Shown: one piece after another, positions 1 to 10,542 of the stretch
Position numbering within the stretch: position 1 is the stretch's first letter
How the letters are laid out: each line of letters opens with the position of its first letter
Assembly (NCBI RefSeq): GCF_050003625.1
Contig: NC_134400.1
Coordinates: 189,067,726 to 189,131,725, forward strand
DNA length: 64,000 nucleotides
Source: Haematobia irritans
Lineage: Eukaryota; Arthropoda; Insecta; Diptera; Muscidae
Direction of reading: 5' to 3'
The notes under the pieces: model-generated
What the model saw: the letters and a program-made list of their open reading frames with translations, nothing else
What the model was told of the DNA's origin: nothing
Database searches by the model: none
Program-made: the position numbers and the translations under genes

Positions 1-740
1 TCGATGATGATAGGTAGCCGATGAGAAAATCATTTCGTTTACGATCGTCAGTCTATGGGAACTTCGGATCAGATCGGTAGTCAAGGAGAAATTCGGTTGC
101 TGATGACCGGTAGTCGGTGAGAATATCGTTTATTGATGATCGGTTGAAGTTCGGTACGAAGTTCGGTTCGGTGATGATCGCTTGTTGACGAGAAATTAGT
201 TTCGTTTATGATCGGTAATAGGTAAGACCTACGCTTCGTCGATGACAAATCGGTTGTTGCGAATCGGTAGTCAATGGGAAATTCGGTTCGATGATCAATA
301 GTCAATGAGATCGGTCTTGCTGATGATCGGCGAGAACTTCGGTTCGTCGATGATCGGAAGTCGGTGAGATCTTCGTTTCATTGATGATCGGTAGTTGATG
401 AGAAATTCGTTTCGTTGAGAATCCATAGTCGATGAGATCTTCAGATCGTCGATGATGAGAAACTCGGTTCGATGATAATCGGTAGTCGATGAGAACTTCG
501 GTTCATCGGTTTGTTAATGATCGATAGTTAATGATGTTTTGATAATTAAAAGTTGGACGCTTGGTTATTGCTGTGAAGATAGGTTCGTTGACGAGTGGGA
601 ACTTGCGTATTAGTCGATTTGTAGTTGATCGAGAACTGTAATACGATCATCGGTTTTCCGACGGTTGCTACAGTTGATTGTTGTTATTATCTCGAAGATG
701 ATTCGTTGACTTTATCTAACCTTAGCTTTGGTTTTTAGAT
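1..740. repeat. Degenerate minisatellite rich in TCGATGA and GATCGG
   Basis: A loose tandem repeat with units of about 34 bases, built from words such as GATGATCGGTAGTCGATGAG followed by an ATTCGGTTCG-like segment. Units vary in length and are heavily mutated. The same words recur in the 4.2-6.1 kb duplication block, so the two stretches share an origin. Short open frames across it are by-products of the repeat. I see no gene here. Confidence 0.75.
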
Positions 741-851
741 TCACTGATCTCAGTATTGGATTTGTAGGCCTGAAAGTCTCATTGTTGGGACTGTAGGCCG
801 GAAGGTCTCAATGTTTGAACTATATTGTTAAAGGCCTCAGTGTTGAAACTG

Positions 852-1100
852 CACGCAGAGAAGGAATATGATCACCTCAAACATGTTTCAAGAGCAAATT
901 GTTATTTTTGTATGGTGACCATGTAACATGTTTGTCACTAAAATGTTATTTTCTCGTCAAATTAACCTGCTTGCCGAAATCATATACGAGATTTCCGAGA
1001 AAATAACATGGTTGCTAAAGCCATGTTACATGGTCACCACCCAAAAATAACATTTTGCTCTTAAAACATGTTTGAGGTGATCATATTCCTTCTCTGGGTG
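852..1100. mobile_element. Foldback MITE with arms of about 100 bp
   Basis: The two halves are inverted copies. The left arm begins CACGCAGAGAAGGAATATGA; the reverse complement of the right arm begins CACCCAGAGAAGGAATATGA. Pairing continues through AACATGTTT and GGTGACCATGTAACATG to within about 30 bases of the centre, with only a few mismatches in the outer 80 bases. There is no coding capacity. The structure is that of a non-autonomous DNA transposon; superfamily is unknown because no clear target duplication can be read. A fragment of the same family lies at about 56000-56090. Confidence 0.8.
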
Positions 1101-1111
1101 TATGGGCTCGA

Positions 1112-1443
1112 GCCACCGTGGTGAAATGGTTAGCATGCTCGCCTTGTATACACAAGGTCGTTGGTTCGATTCCTGCTTCGACCGAACACCAAAAAGTTTT
1201 TCTGCGGTGGATTATCCCACCTCAGTAATGCTGGTGACATTTCTGAGGGTTTCAACGCTTCTCTAAGTGGTTTCACTGCAATGTGGAATGCCGTTAGGCT
1301 ATAAAAAGGAGGTCCCTTGTCATTGAGCTTAACATGGAATCGGGCAGCACTCAGTGATAAGAGAGAAGTGCACCAAAGTGGTATCACAATGGACTGAATA
1401 GTCTAAGTGAGCCTGATACATCGGGCTGCCACCTAACCTAACC
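1112..1443 (+). mobile_element. tRNA-derived SINE, full-length copy with 10-bp target duplication
   Basis: The head has RNA polymerase III promoter boxes: A box TGGTGAAATGG and B box GGTTCGATTCC. The body contains a CTATAAAAAGGAGG stretch and the element ends GCCACCTAACCTAACC. It is flanked on both sides by the direct repeat ATGGGCTCGA (1102-1111 and 1444-1453), the target-site duplication of a target-primed retrotransposon. It sits directly next to the right end of the foldback MITE. The head does not form a convincing functional tRNA gene. The autonomous LINE partner is not visible in this window. Confidence 0.85.
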
Positions 1444-2470
1444 ATGGGCTCGAAGAACTCCGTGCTAGAACTGAATATCCGAAGATCTGTAATGGAATTG
1501 TACACCGAAGGTCTTATTGTTGGAATTGTAAGCGTGAAGGTCTCAGTGTTGGAACTGAGGGCCCGAAGGTCTCTGTGGTGGAGGGCCGAAAGCCTCAGTG
1601 TTAGGATTGATGGACCGGAGAACTCAGTGGTGGAACTGCAGATCCGAGGATCATAGTGGTGAAATTTTAGGCTTGAAAGTCTCATTCAAGGTGAAACAGA
1701 ATACCAGAAGGTCTCAGTGATGGAACTGTAGATCCAAAGACCTCAGAATTGAAACTGTGGGCTCAAAGGACTCGGTGGCAGAAAAATTATAACCAAACTA
1801 TGAGCAAACCGATACGCAATGATTCACCCGTAGAATTCTGTTGTGCAACTGCAGATCCGAAGATCTGAGTGGTGGAATTGTAGGCCCGACGATCTCAGTA
1901 GTGCAACTGTAAGTCCGAAAGTCTAAGTGGTAGAACTGTGGGCCCGAACTACTCAGTGATACATGTCGCAAAAACTATAACCGAACTATGAGCAGAACAA
2001 TGTGCAATTAGCCACCCGTAGAACGATTACCATTTATCTGTGAACATTAAGATTCGTTGTTTTCCAATGCCTCAGTCTATAGACTATCCGAATCGTCCTT
2101 TGTTGGGATCTGTTGTCCCGAAGCACTCTGTGGTCGAACTACAGATCTGAAGATCTCAGTGGGTGGAATTTGAGGACTGAAGGTCGTCCGAGGATCTCAG
2201 TGGTGGAACTGCACATCTGAGAATCTCAGTGGTGGAATTGTAGTTTTCATTGGTGGAATTGTAGACTCAAAGCTCTCGGGGGGTGGAACTATAGTTTCGA
2301 AGGCCTCAGTGTTAGAGTTGTAAGCCCTAAGGATTCAGTGGAGGAACTGAACATTCAAAAATCACGGTCGTGGAACTGTAGGTCTGAAGGTCTCAGTGGT
2401 GGAACTGTATGTCCGAATGCTTGGGTGTTGGAACTGTGGGTCCGAAGGTCTCAACTGTAGGTCCAAAGGA

Positions 2471-4010
2471 CTCATTTAGTTTAGGTTAGGATATTAGTTA
2501 GTAACACAGTAAGATCCGTTGTTGTTCATCCATGTCGGTGGCATTTAGTTGCCATAGGTCAACAATATAAATCATGTATGCGATGAAATAGTTGAGAATT
2601 AGCTCCACTTGCTTGAATAGAATGTGACAACTAATATCAATTTGGTGCAACAGAATACAGCCACTAAGCTGTTCCTTTAGTATTTATGCTGTCTGAATGA
2701 TGGTATTTAGAGTGAGCAACTGCCCAGTTGAATTCTTGGTTATTAAAGAAAACTTCATTATGACTGAGCCAATAACATTTTCATTAAGAGAATGAAAATG
2801 TTCGATAATTGTGCGAAACTTTTCGTTGTTTAATAAAAATGTCGTTATAATATTGGACAATTTCGTTGTGAATTTGTTTTCTATGTATTTGAGCTATGGA
2901 TCAACAAATTCTTCAATCCAATCTTCGCTTCTTCCAGAGTGAGTCCAATGATGCAATCATCCATGATGGAGCGTATATAAGTTTCGTCTTGGCCCTATTT
3001 GGTTTTTGCTAATGCAGACCATTCGATTTTTTTCCCACCATAAAGAAAACTAAATTCCAAGCCAACTTCAGTAGTACAATGATGCACAATTGCAGTCCTA
3101 CTAATTTTTGGAGTAAATTGCATTAAGTAAATATTCCCGGATTCGTGCCAACTAATAAAGTGCCAAAAAGGAAAAGTTTACTTTCGGACTTTTTACGAAA
3201 TTATTTGTGCACAAACTATTTCTTATGCAAGTCACTAAAGATTATTTGAACACAAATATCTTTCACTTCAGATCTCAATTTAGCTTTTAAAGAGCATTAT
3301 TTGTTTTTGCCTTCCAAACATGGCCTGACCAACGAACTTTACAAATGGGGCGGGAAGGAGTTGTTGTCGTTAACGAATGTTGCAAAAGAAAGAAAGAAAA
3401 AAATGATTAAATTGGGTTAAACATGACACAAAAAGAAGGCAAGACCAGGCTCATGTAACACAAATGAATGTTGAAAAGGAATGTGGAGCAGAGAGAGAGA
3501 GGAACAAAAAAAATCACTATTCCAACTATGTAACTGGGAGAGTAGTGAACATGCTTGATACTGATACGAATAATGAGGAATATTGGCGTTGGTGGATACT
3601 GGGCGACCATTACTGGCATTGTGTCACACCAAAAGTCATTGCTCCAATGTGGGTTACATGGTAATGCTAATGCTATGCCCATGATATGAGCAATGCTCCA
3701 TCTCGCAGTTATGGCTTTAGTTGCAACAATGGAAGCCAATATGTGGAGAGACGCAAAGAAGAAATGAAATGAAACGACCATAAAGTATTGAAAACCACAG
3801 ATTAATACCCGGAAACATAATTTCATTTCGAAAAAGTAGAAACCAGCAAGAGTTTTTTCAGTAAAAGGGAACCTCGGGCAATAGAAAAAGTATGCAAGTG
3901 GCGACAGTCATCAAGGCATGCGAACAGGGGATACAAACTTTAATCTGTGTGGAAATGTATGTATCTTAAACACAGGACGGAAATAACACAAAATGTTAGA
4001 ATCAGTTAAG
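2471..4010. other. Apparently unique DNA, no supportable gene
   Basis: After a short TTTAGGTTAGG tract at about 2478 the sequence is AT-rich and largely single-copy by eye. A 139-codon minus-strand frame (3407-3826) is hydrophobic, overlaps an opposite-strand frame, and shows no recognisable domain, signal peptide layout or splice context, so I do not call it a gene. Intron or intergenic DNA is the likeliest status. Confidence 0.5.
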
Positions 4011-4014
4011 GTTT

Positions 4015-4172
4015 CTACGAAATGGCTACCTTTAGCACAAACGGCCGATAAAGCTGTCACACGATGTAGTGGTATTTCTTAGGGCCAAGGAGCAAAAGTC
4101 TAACGGATTGAGATCCGGAGGTTTTGAGGGCCATTGCGCGGTAGAAATGGAGCGAGAAATCTCCTTTTTAAC
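4015..4172 (-). pseudogene. Tc1/mariner-type transposase C-terminal relic
   Basis: Read on the minus strand, one frame gives AQWPSKPPDLNPLDFCSLAL. The PDLNPLDF core is the signature around the third catalytic aspartate of Tc1/mariner-superfamily DDE transposases. The adjacent frame carries related residues, so frameshifts have accumulated, and no upstream catalytic region or start codon is visible. It resembles the relics at 49.2, 50.5 and 63.0-63.6 kb in the phrase encoding a Tyr-Arg-(Thr/Ala)-Met-Ala stretch just before the motif. Non-functional fragment; subfamily unknown. Confidence 0.5.
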
Positions 4173-4896
4173 CATGAGACCTGTTGGAATCAGTAGACCG
4201 TGAAAACTTCGGTCCGTCGATGATCGATATTTAATGAGAAACTCTTTGAAGATCGGTAGTCGATGAGAATTTCGGATCGTCGATTCTTTAGTCGCATCGA
4301 TAGTTGATGGCTTATTGATGAGCGGGGACTTTTGTATTCCTTGAAAGTTACATGATTGATCATTGCTGACTAGTTTGGTTCATTGGGAACTTGTGTATTG
4401 GTTGATTTGTAGGTGATCGGATACTTGCATATTCGTCGATTTGTAGGTGATCGGGAACTGCTGATGAGATCTTCGATTTTCAGATTGTTTCTACAGTTGA
4501 TTGTTGTTATTGTGTCGTGATCTGACCCTAGCTATAGTATCGGTAGTAGTGCTGGAGTCGGGTTCGGCAGCAACTTCGAGTCGGTCTATATTTATTGAGA
4601 AACTCCTTGAAAATCGCTAGTCGATGAGAATTTCGGTTCTTCGGTTCGTTCTTCGCATTGATAGTTGATGGCTCATTGACGAGCGGGGACTTATGTATTC
4701 CTTGAAATGTTACATGATTGATCATTGCTGACTAGTTTGGTTCATTGACGATTGGAAACTTGTATATTCATCGATTTGTTGGTGATCGGAAACTGCTGAT
4801 AAGATCTTCGATTTTCGTATGGTTAGTACAGTTGATTGTTGTTATTGCTTCGATGATTATGCGTAGACGTGATCTGACCTTAGCTTTAGAACCGGT

Positions 4897-5232
4897 GGGA
4901 GCCACCGTGGTGCAATGGTTAGCATGCCCGCCTTGCATACACAAGGTCGTGGGTTCGATTCCTGCTTTGACCGAACACCAAAAAGTTTTTCAGCGGTGGA
5001 TTATCCCACCTCAGTAATGCTGGTGACATTTCTGAGGGTTTCAAAGCTTTTCTAAGTGGTTTCACTTCAATGTGGAAGGCCGTTCGGACTCGGCTATAAA
5101 AAGGAGGTCCCTTTTCATTGAGCTTAATATCGAATCGGGCAGCACTCAGTGATAAGAGAGAAGTTCACCAATGTGGTATCACAATGGACTGAATAGTCTA
5201 AGTGAGCCTGATACTTCGGGCTGCCACCTAAC
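4897..5232 (+). mobile_element. tRNA-derived SINE, full-length copy
   Basis: Same family as the element at 1112-1443. A box TGGTGCAATGG, B box GGTTCGATTCC, internal GGCTATAAAAAGGAGG, and 3' end GCCACCTAACC with a tail reduced to a single unit. The flanks are CTTTAGAACCGGT on the left and CTTTATAACCGGT on the right, a 13-bp target duplication with one mismatch. The uninterrupted sister site is visible at about 4530-4552. A short frame through the head (4745-5017) is not a gene. Confidence 0.88.
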
Positions 5233-5629
5233 CTTTATAACCGGTAGTAGTGCTGGATTTGTGTTCGGCAGCAACTTCGAGTCGGTCTATATTGAAAATC
5301 GCTAGTCGATGAGAATTTCGGATCGTCGATTCTTTATTCGCATCGATAGTTGATGGCTCATTGATGAGCGGCGGCTTTTGTATTCCTTGAAAGTTACATG
5401 ATTGATCATTGCTGACTAGTTTGGTTCATTGACGATTGGGAACTTGCGTATTAGTCGTTTCGTAGGTAATCGGAGACTTGTATATTCATCGATTTGTTGG
5501 TGATCGGAAACTGCTGATAAGATCTTCGATTTTCGTATGGTTATTACAGTTGATTGTTGTTATTGTCACGATGATTATGCGTAGACGTGATCTGACCTTA
5601 GCTTTAAAACCGGTGGCTTTAGAACCGGT

Positions 5630-5970
5630 GGGAGCCACCGTGGTGCAATGGTTAGCATGCCCGCCTTGCATACACAAGGTCGTGGGTTCGATTCCTGCTT
5701 CGACCGAACACCAAAAAGTTTTTCAGCGGTGGATTATCCCACCTCAGTAATGCTGGTGACATTTCTGAGGGTTTCAAAGCTTCTCTAAGTGGTTTCACTG
5801 CAGTGTGGAACGCCGTTCGGACTCGGCTATAAAAGGGAGGTCCCTTGTCATTGAGCTTAACATCGAATCGGGCAGCACTCAGTGATAAGAGAGAAGTTCA
5901 CCAATGTGGTATCACAATGGACTGAATAGTCTAAGTGAGCCTGATACTTCGGGCTGCCACCTAACCTAAC
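5630..5970 (+). mobile_element. tRNA-derived SINE, full-length copy sharing the previous copy's insertion site
   Basis: Nearly identical in structure to the SINE at 4897-5232, with the same A box, B box, TATA-like stretch and CCTAACCTAA end. It is flanked by CTTTAGAACCGGT on both sides. A short duplicated piece, TTTAAAACCGGTGG, precedes the left flank. Because the host repeat unit and the exact insertion point match copy 2, this SINE was copied by the tandem duplication and did not arrive by a separate insertion. Confidence 0.88.
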
Positions 5971-6516
5971 CTTTAGAACCGGTAGTAGTGCTGGATTCGG
6001 GTTTGGCAGCAGCTTCGAGTCGGTCGGTATTTATTGGCAAACTCCTTGAAGATCGATAGTCGATGAAAATTTCTCTTCGTCGCATCGTTATTCGCATTGG
6101 TAGTTGATTGCTCATTGATGAGTGGGGACTTTTGTATCCCAAGATCTCACCGGTGGAACTGTAGGTCTGAAGGTCTCAATAGTGGAACTGTAGATCCGAA
6201 GATCTCAGTGTTTGAATTGAAGGTCTCATTTATGACACTGCAGGCGAAAGAAATTAAGAAGGAGATCTCCTTTTTAAAGCATTCTTTGTAAACGTGTGAT
6301 GAGTGCCATGGTTCGGAGTTCTGAGGGAATATCCATGGTCTACGATCGAAAGTTTCTCCGCCCAATGATGTCAATGGGTATTTAGGACATTTTTTCGATA
6401 GTATTCGGCATTTATTGTGACCCCACGGTCGATGGTCATAAGCGGGGAGCGAAAATCGGTATTAGTATTAGTTCGGCCAACACTACGCTTGGTTGGTGTC
6501 TTTCCTCTGTTGATGG

Positions 6517-6577
6517 AAAGGTTAAAGTGGCAGCCCGATTAAGAGTCAGGCTCGCTTAGACTATTCACTCCATTGTG
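6517..6577 (-). mobile_element. SINE 3'-end fragment, minus strand
   Basis: The sequence AGGTTAAAGTGGCAGCCCGA followed by CAGGCTCGCTTAGACTATTC and CCATTGTGAT is the reverse complement of the SINE tail. It is flanked by short TGATG direct repeats and is absent from the sister copy at about 8120, so it is a 5'-truncated insertion or a short retroposed end. Confidence 0.65.
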
Positions 6578-6708
6578 ATGTAGGCAGTGATAGGACTCCG
6601 AGAAATTAAGTGATGAGTGCCATGGTTCTGAGTTCTGAGGGAATATCCATGGTCTGCGTCCGAAAGTTTCTCTGCCCAATGATGTCAATGGGTCTTTAGG
6701 ACATTTTT

Positions 6709-7999
6709 ATACCCTGCGCCACACTGTGGAACAGGGTATTATAAGTTAGTGCATATGTTTGCAACACCCAGAAGGAGACGAGATAGACACATGGTGTCTT
6801 TGACAAAAATGCTTAGGGTGGGCTCCTGAGTCGATATAGCCATGTCCGTCTGTCCGTGAACACATTTTTGTAACCAAGGGATTAGGTAGTAATTTAAGGC
6901 CAATCAACTTCGAATTTGGCACAAGTATGTGTTTTGGGTCAAAATAGAACCCTATTGATTTTGGAAGAAATCGGTTCAGATTTAGATATAGCTCCCAAAT
7001 ATATCTTTCGCCCGATAGAAGTCTGAGTATTACCCCAATTTGGTTGAAATTTTGCACTAGGAGTACAATTGGTAGTATATTCAAATGTGCAACATTTTAT
7101 TGAAATCGGTTCAGATTTAGATATAGCTCCCATATATATCTTTCGCCCGATATGGACTAATACGGTCCCAGAAGCCAGAGTTTTCCTCCAATTTGATTGA
7201 AATTTTGCACAGGGAGTAGAATTAGCATTGTAGCTATGCGTGCCAAATTTGGTTGAAATCGGTTCAGATTTAGATATAGCTCCCATATATAGCTTTCGCC
7301 CGATTTACACTCATTTGCCCACAGAGGCCAATTTTTTCCTCCGATTTAGTTGAAATTTTGCACAGGGAGTAGAATTAGCATTGTAGTTATGCGTGCCAAA
7401 TTTGGTTGAAATCGGTTCAGATTTAGATATAGCTCCCATATATAGTTTTCGCCCGATTTACACTCATATGACCACAGAGGCAAATTTTTAACTCCGATTT
7501 AGTTGAAAGTTTGCACAGGGAGTAGAATTAGCATTGTTGCTATGCGTGCCAAATTTGGTTGAAATCGGTTCAGATTTAGATATAGCTCCCATATATATGT
7601 TTTTCTGATTTCGACAAAAATGGTCAAAATACCAACATTTCCCTTGTAAAATCGCCACTGCTTAGTCGAAAAGCTGTAAAAATGACTCTAATTTTCCTAA
7701 ACTTCTATTACATATATATTGAGCGATAAATCATAAATAAATTTTTGCGAAGTTTCCTTAAAATTGCTTCAGATTTTAATGTTTCCCATATTTTTTTACT
7801 AACATTGTGTTCCACCCTAGTGCATTAGCCGACTGTCCAGATCGAGTGATATTTAAATATATGTATTTGGGACAAACCTTTATATATAGCCCCCCCCAAC
7901 ACAATTGACGGATGTGATATGGTATCGAAAATTTAGATCTACAGAGTGGTGCAGGGTATAATATAGTCGGCCTGCCCGACTTTAGACTTTCCTTACTGG
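6709..7999 (+). mobile_element. Helentron-like non-autonomous element, family A, copy 1
   Basis: The left end is TATACCCTGCGCCACACTGTGG, which folds against CAGGGTATTATAA. The right end is GGTGCAGGGTATAATATAG followed by a TCGGCCTGCCCGA hairpin and ACTTTAGACTTTCCTTACTGG. The shared TATACCCTGCRCC/GGYGCAGGGTATA forms subterminal inverted repeats. A TCCGTCTGTCCGTG microsatellite at about 6848 and several units of the ~153-bp internal repeat lie between. Comparison with the empty sister site shows insertion into a run of T with no target duplication. This layout is what is described for helentron-associated elements (DINE-1 type) in Drosophila. No protein is encoded. Confidence 0.7.
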
Positions 8000-8159
8000 T
8001 TTCTATAGTATTCGGCATTTATTGTGACCCCACGGTCGATGGTCATAAGCGGGGAGCGAAAATCGGTATTAGTATTATTTCGGCCAACACTACGCCTGGT
8101 TGGTGTCTTTCCTCTGGTGATGTAGGCAGTGATCGGACTCCGAGATCAGGATTAACCTT

Positions 8160-8650
8160 AAAGCTCCTCCCCACTTCAGCTACAATATACTCCAGCCAGA
8201 TCTAAAGGCAGCTCTGATAATGAGGCTCTCTTTTGAGGACCTTGTTTTTAAACAGCGGAACTTATCACAAATTGCAGCAGCATGTGCATCTGACTTAAGA
8301 AGATTGTCCAATGTACCCCGAGAATCTTGGAGTATATTGTTGTCGGTCCATGTTGTGAATAGTATGGATGAGGATTTGCTGGCGAATAGACTTAAATTTT
8401 TATCATTGCAATAACTGGTAAGATTATCACGGAAGATGTTTAACAGATTCCATATATCATCGACGTGGGGTCGATATGCCAGGATTGTATAAACTCAACG
8501 TCCCCAGGAGGGATGAATTAGAAGATTGGTTGAGGTTGAACAGTGCCGTAGACATCACCCCACCTTGGAGAACTCCCTGTTTCGCTCCAAGAGGGTTCAA
8601 CTTTCTATCTCTAAATTCTACATATAACTGGAGGCCGCACAGATAATTAA
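8160..8650 (-). pseudogene. Jockey-type LINE reverse transcriptase relic
   Basis: Minus-strand frames give pieces typical of the reverse transcriptase of Jockey-group LINEs: RDRKLNPLGAKQGVLQGGVM (the QG.V region before the catalytic box), then DDIW, then KNLSLFASKSSSILFTTWTD and SDAHAAAICDK. These match the family order: palm, thumb and the conserved KSS..LFT stretch. Pieces lie in different frames with stop codons between them, and the catalytic box is degraded. No endonuclease part or poly(A) end is visible. This is an old fragment oriented opposite to the lectin exons. Confidence 0.6.
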
Positions 8651-8659
8651 AAATCCAAC

Positions 8660-8760
8660 ATTAGGTTGAGAGTCAAATTTTTCATCTGTGGATTACCGGC
8701 TCTCAGTTATGTTGGTGGTATTTCTGAGCGTTTAAAAGCGTCTCTAAATATTTTCAGATT
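8660..8760 (+). mobile_element. Diverged internal fragment of the SINE
   Basis: The phrases TCATCTGTGGATTACC, GTTATGTTGGTGGTATTTCT and AAAGCGTCTCTAA match the SINE body downstream of its B box (TTTCAGCGGTGGATTATCCC, TGCTGGTGACATTTCTGAGG, AAGCTTCTCTAAGTGG) with many differences. Neither promoter boxes nor tail are present. An ancient copy. Confidence 0.5.
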
Positions 8761-9200
8761 TTGATTTTACACTAATGAGTTAAAGAATTTTATCCTTAAT
8801 ATTTTGTAAATTGCGTATTCTAAAATTTAGGTGGTGTAATCTTATATATCACGTAAATATTTTTTTTTTCAGTGTACAAACATAAAATATTTATTTTCTT
8901 GCAAGACTAAATTTTATATTAAATTCACGTTTGTAATAGCATACATTTGTTTCCTTATGTATCTCCTTTTCTACTTACCTTTTTATATTATTAACAGAAT
9001 AATGGTGTTTTTTTCGGGATATTTGGTGAAGGGTGTAGTAGTAGTAGTGTCTGTTTGAGACTAAAATTCCAAAATTTTTGGATTTTTTAATCCTCTTCCT
9101 CTCCTCCTCCACCTCTATTCCTCTCCCCCAAACATAACATAAAAGTCCTTATATTCCTGTTTTCTCTCACGACTTTTTCTTTCTTCCCATTCTCCACTAG

Positions 9201-9448
9201 GTTTGGGTAATGAACATTTCTGGATATCCGGGACCGATTTAGCCGATGAGGGTAATTTCTTCTGGATGTCCACTGGCCGACCCATAACATTCACCAATTG
9301 GAATGCTGGAGAACCCAATAATTTCCGCTATGAAAATGGTGAAGAAGAGAATTGTATGGAATTATGGAATCGTGATGGCAAAGGCTTAAAATGGAATGAC
9401 TCTCCGTGTAGTTTTGAGACATATTTTGTGTGTGAAGTGCAACCCTGA
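9201..9448 (+). CDS. C-type lectin domain, C-terminal coding exon, copy 1
   Basis: The exon follows a strong 3' splice site: a pyrimidine-rich tract from about 9145 ending CTCCACTAG at 9200. It is read from the second base of a codon, so the upstream intron is phase 1. Its 81 complete codons (9203-9445) end at TGA 9446-9448. The protein is the second half of a C-type lectin fold: EHFWISGTDL at residues 4-13, the calcium/sugar motif EPN at 37-39, ENC at 49-51, WND at 64-66 and the closing cysteines 69 and 77. EPN with WND predicts calcium-dependent binding of mannose-type sugars. The first half of the domain (signal peptide, first helix, two cysteines) must lie in an upstream exon that I cannot find in this window. 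A near-identical exon lies at 20092-20336. The domain call is firm; the exact gene is not known. Confidence 0.9.
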
Positions 9449-10404
9449 GTAATGCCTAAACGCCGAGCAAGAATAACCAATTAATGTATTCGTTAAGATC
9501 GATTGTATCGAATTAAAGGCCTTAGAGAAAGACATATAAGAATGGTTGGAAAAATTTCTGAAAAAGCTAAAATTTCAATTCATTTCAAATTTCGAAAGCC
9601 TTAATTCATGTATACTCTCATACAAAAGCAATTAGCATAAGTCCATACAAGCACACACCCACACCCACTCAAGCCCACATTTACACTCACCTAACTACAT
9701 GACATCTGCTCTATATGATTTGTCGTTAAAGATTTGGAAGAGAAATCTTTTCCGGGAGAAATTCGTTTAGTTAATTAACTGAAAAGAATAACAACAGCAG
9801 AGAGCAAACAAGGACCCCCTACTTTCCCCCCCTTCCCACACCCACCCAACCTTTAACACCATTTCAATCATCACTCAAGACTACAATCTATGCCCAGAAT
9901 TTCACCAATCCCCAACACAACCAGCATTCTGTTGCATATATATATACGAAAGTAGCATTTTATATTTAGCTTTTTTTTTTGTTTGTTAAAACTACAAAAA
10001 CAAAAAAAAATAATATTTGTTTAAAATAATATTTTTTTTAATTTTGATTTTCATAATTTTAAACTTAAAACCTCTCATTAAGAAGTATTGCTGCTATGTG
10101 TGTTTTTCATATAAAAGCAAAAATTTAGTACGTATCTCCCATTAGTTGTAATTATTTATGTATACAAAAACGAAACAAAAACAAACAATGTTCAAAAACT
10201 TTAATTGTTTAAATAAATGTAAGCTATGAAAAATCTCAAAAAGTGAGCTATTGATTAAATAGGACACCGAGTTATATGAACGGAATTTCGGAAATCTGCC
10301 ATTATCACAATAGGTATAGTGGCAGATACTGGTGCCAAAAATAATCTACAAAAATTTTAAAGAAAAATTACCAAACATCTACCAAATTTAAAAAATGAAG
10401 TTAT
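9449..10404 (+). other. Probable 3' untranslated and flanking DNA of lectin exon copy 1
   Basis: No reading frame of note follows the stop codon. The stretch has CA-rich runs (ACACACCCACACCCACTC near 9650), short A and T tracts, and a canonical AATAAA at about 10211-10216, which is a plausible but distant polyadenylation signal; ATTAAA-like sites occur earlier. At about 10405 it passes into the 29-bp array. Confidence 0.45.
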
Positions 10405-10542
10405 TTTTCTATAGAAAAAAATTTTATTTATCTAGAACATTTTGACCAAATTTTATTTCTATCGAAAATTTTATCAAAATTGTATTTCTATCGAAAATTT
10501 TGTCAAAATTTTATATCTATCGAAATTTTTGTCAAAATTTTA

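Larger units (their letters stand above)
741..2470. repeat. 29-bp minisatellite (GGTCTCAGTGGTGGAACTG type), interrupted by a MITE and a SINE
   Basis: Units of about 29 bases read as GGTCTCAGTGGTGGAACTG followed by TAGGCCCGAA, repeated with many substitutions and small indels. The array is interrupted at 852-1100 by a foldback element and at 1112-1443 by a SINE, then resumes at 1444. The unit is unrelated in sequence to the AT-rich 29-bp unit found elsewhere in the window, although the length is the same. Open frames such as the one at 1444-1656 only reflect the repeat. Confidence 0.75.
4195..6130. repeat. Three-and-a-half-copy tandem duplication (unit about 360-380 bp), two copies carrying the same SINE insertion
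   Basis: A unit containing GATAGTTGATGGCTCATTGA, TGACTAGTTTGGTTCATT, TACAGTTGATTGTTGTTATT and TCTGACCTTAGCT is repeated. Copy 1 (about 4195-4562) runs without interruption through the phrase ATCGGTAGTAGTGCTGG. Copies 2 (about 4563-5250) and 3 (about 5251-5990) are each split at that point by a SINE; a fourth, partial copy follows. The distance between equivalent points in copies 2 and 3 is 718 bp. The unit also resembles the minisatellite at 1-740. Confidence 0.8.
6296..8150. repeat. Tandem duplication with reciprocal insertions (unit about 255 bp)
   Basis: The unit starts GTGATGAGTGCCATGGTT and passes through TCAATGGG, TTAGGACATTTTT, TAGTATTCGGCATTTATTGT and CCACGGTCGATGGTCATAAG to GTAGGCAGTGAT and GGACTCCGAGA. 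Copy 1 (6296-6610) contains a minus-strand SINE fragment that copy 2 lacks. Copy 2 (6611-8150) contains a helentron-like element at 6709-7999 that copy 1 lacks. Each copy therefore supplies the empty site for the insertion in the other. Confidence 0.8.

Noticed and set aside
3407..3826. A 139-codon hydrophobic minus-strand open frame
   Set aside because: No domain, no splice or start context, and an opposite-strand frame overlaps it; composition is explained by the local sequence.
4745..5750. Frames containing ATVVQWLACPPCIHKVVGSIPA
   Set aside because: Translation through the tRNA-like SINE head; the pol III boxes explain the sequence.
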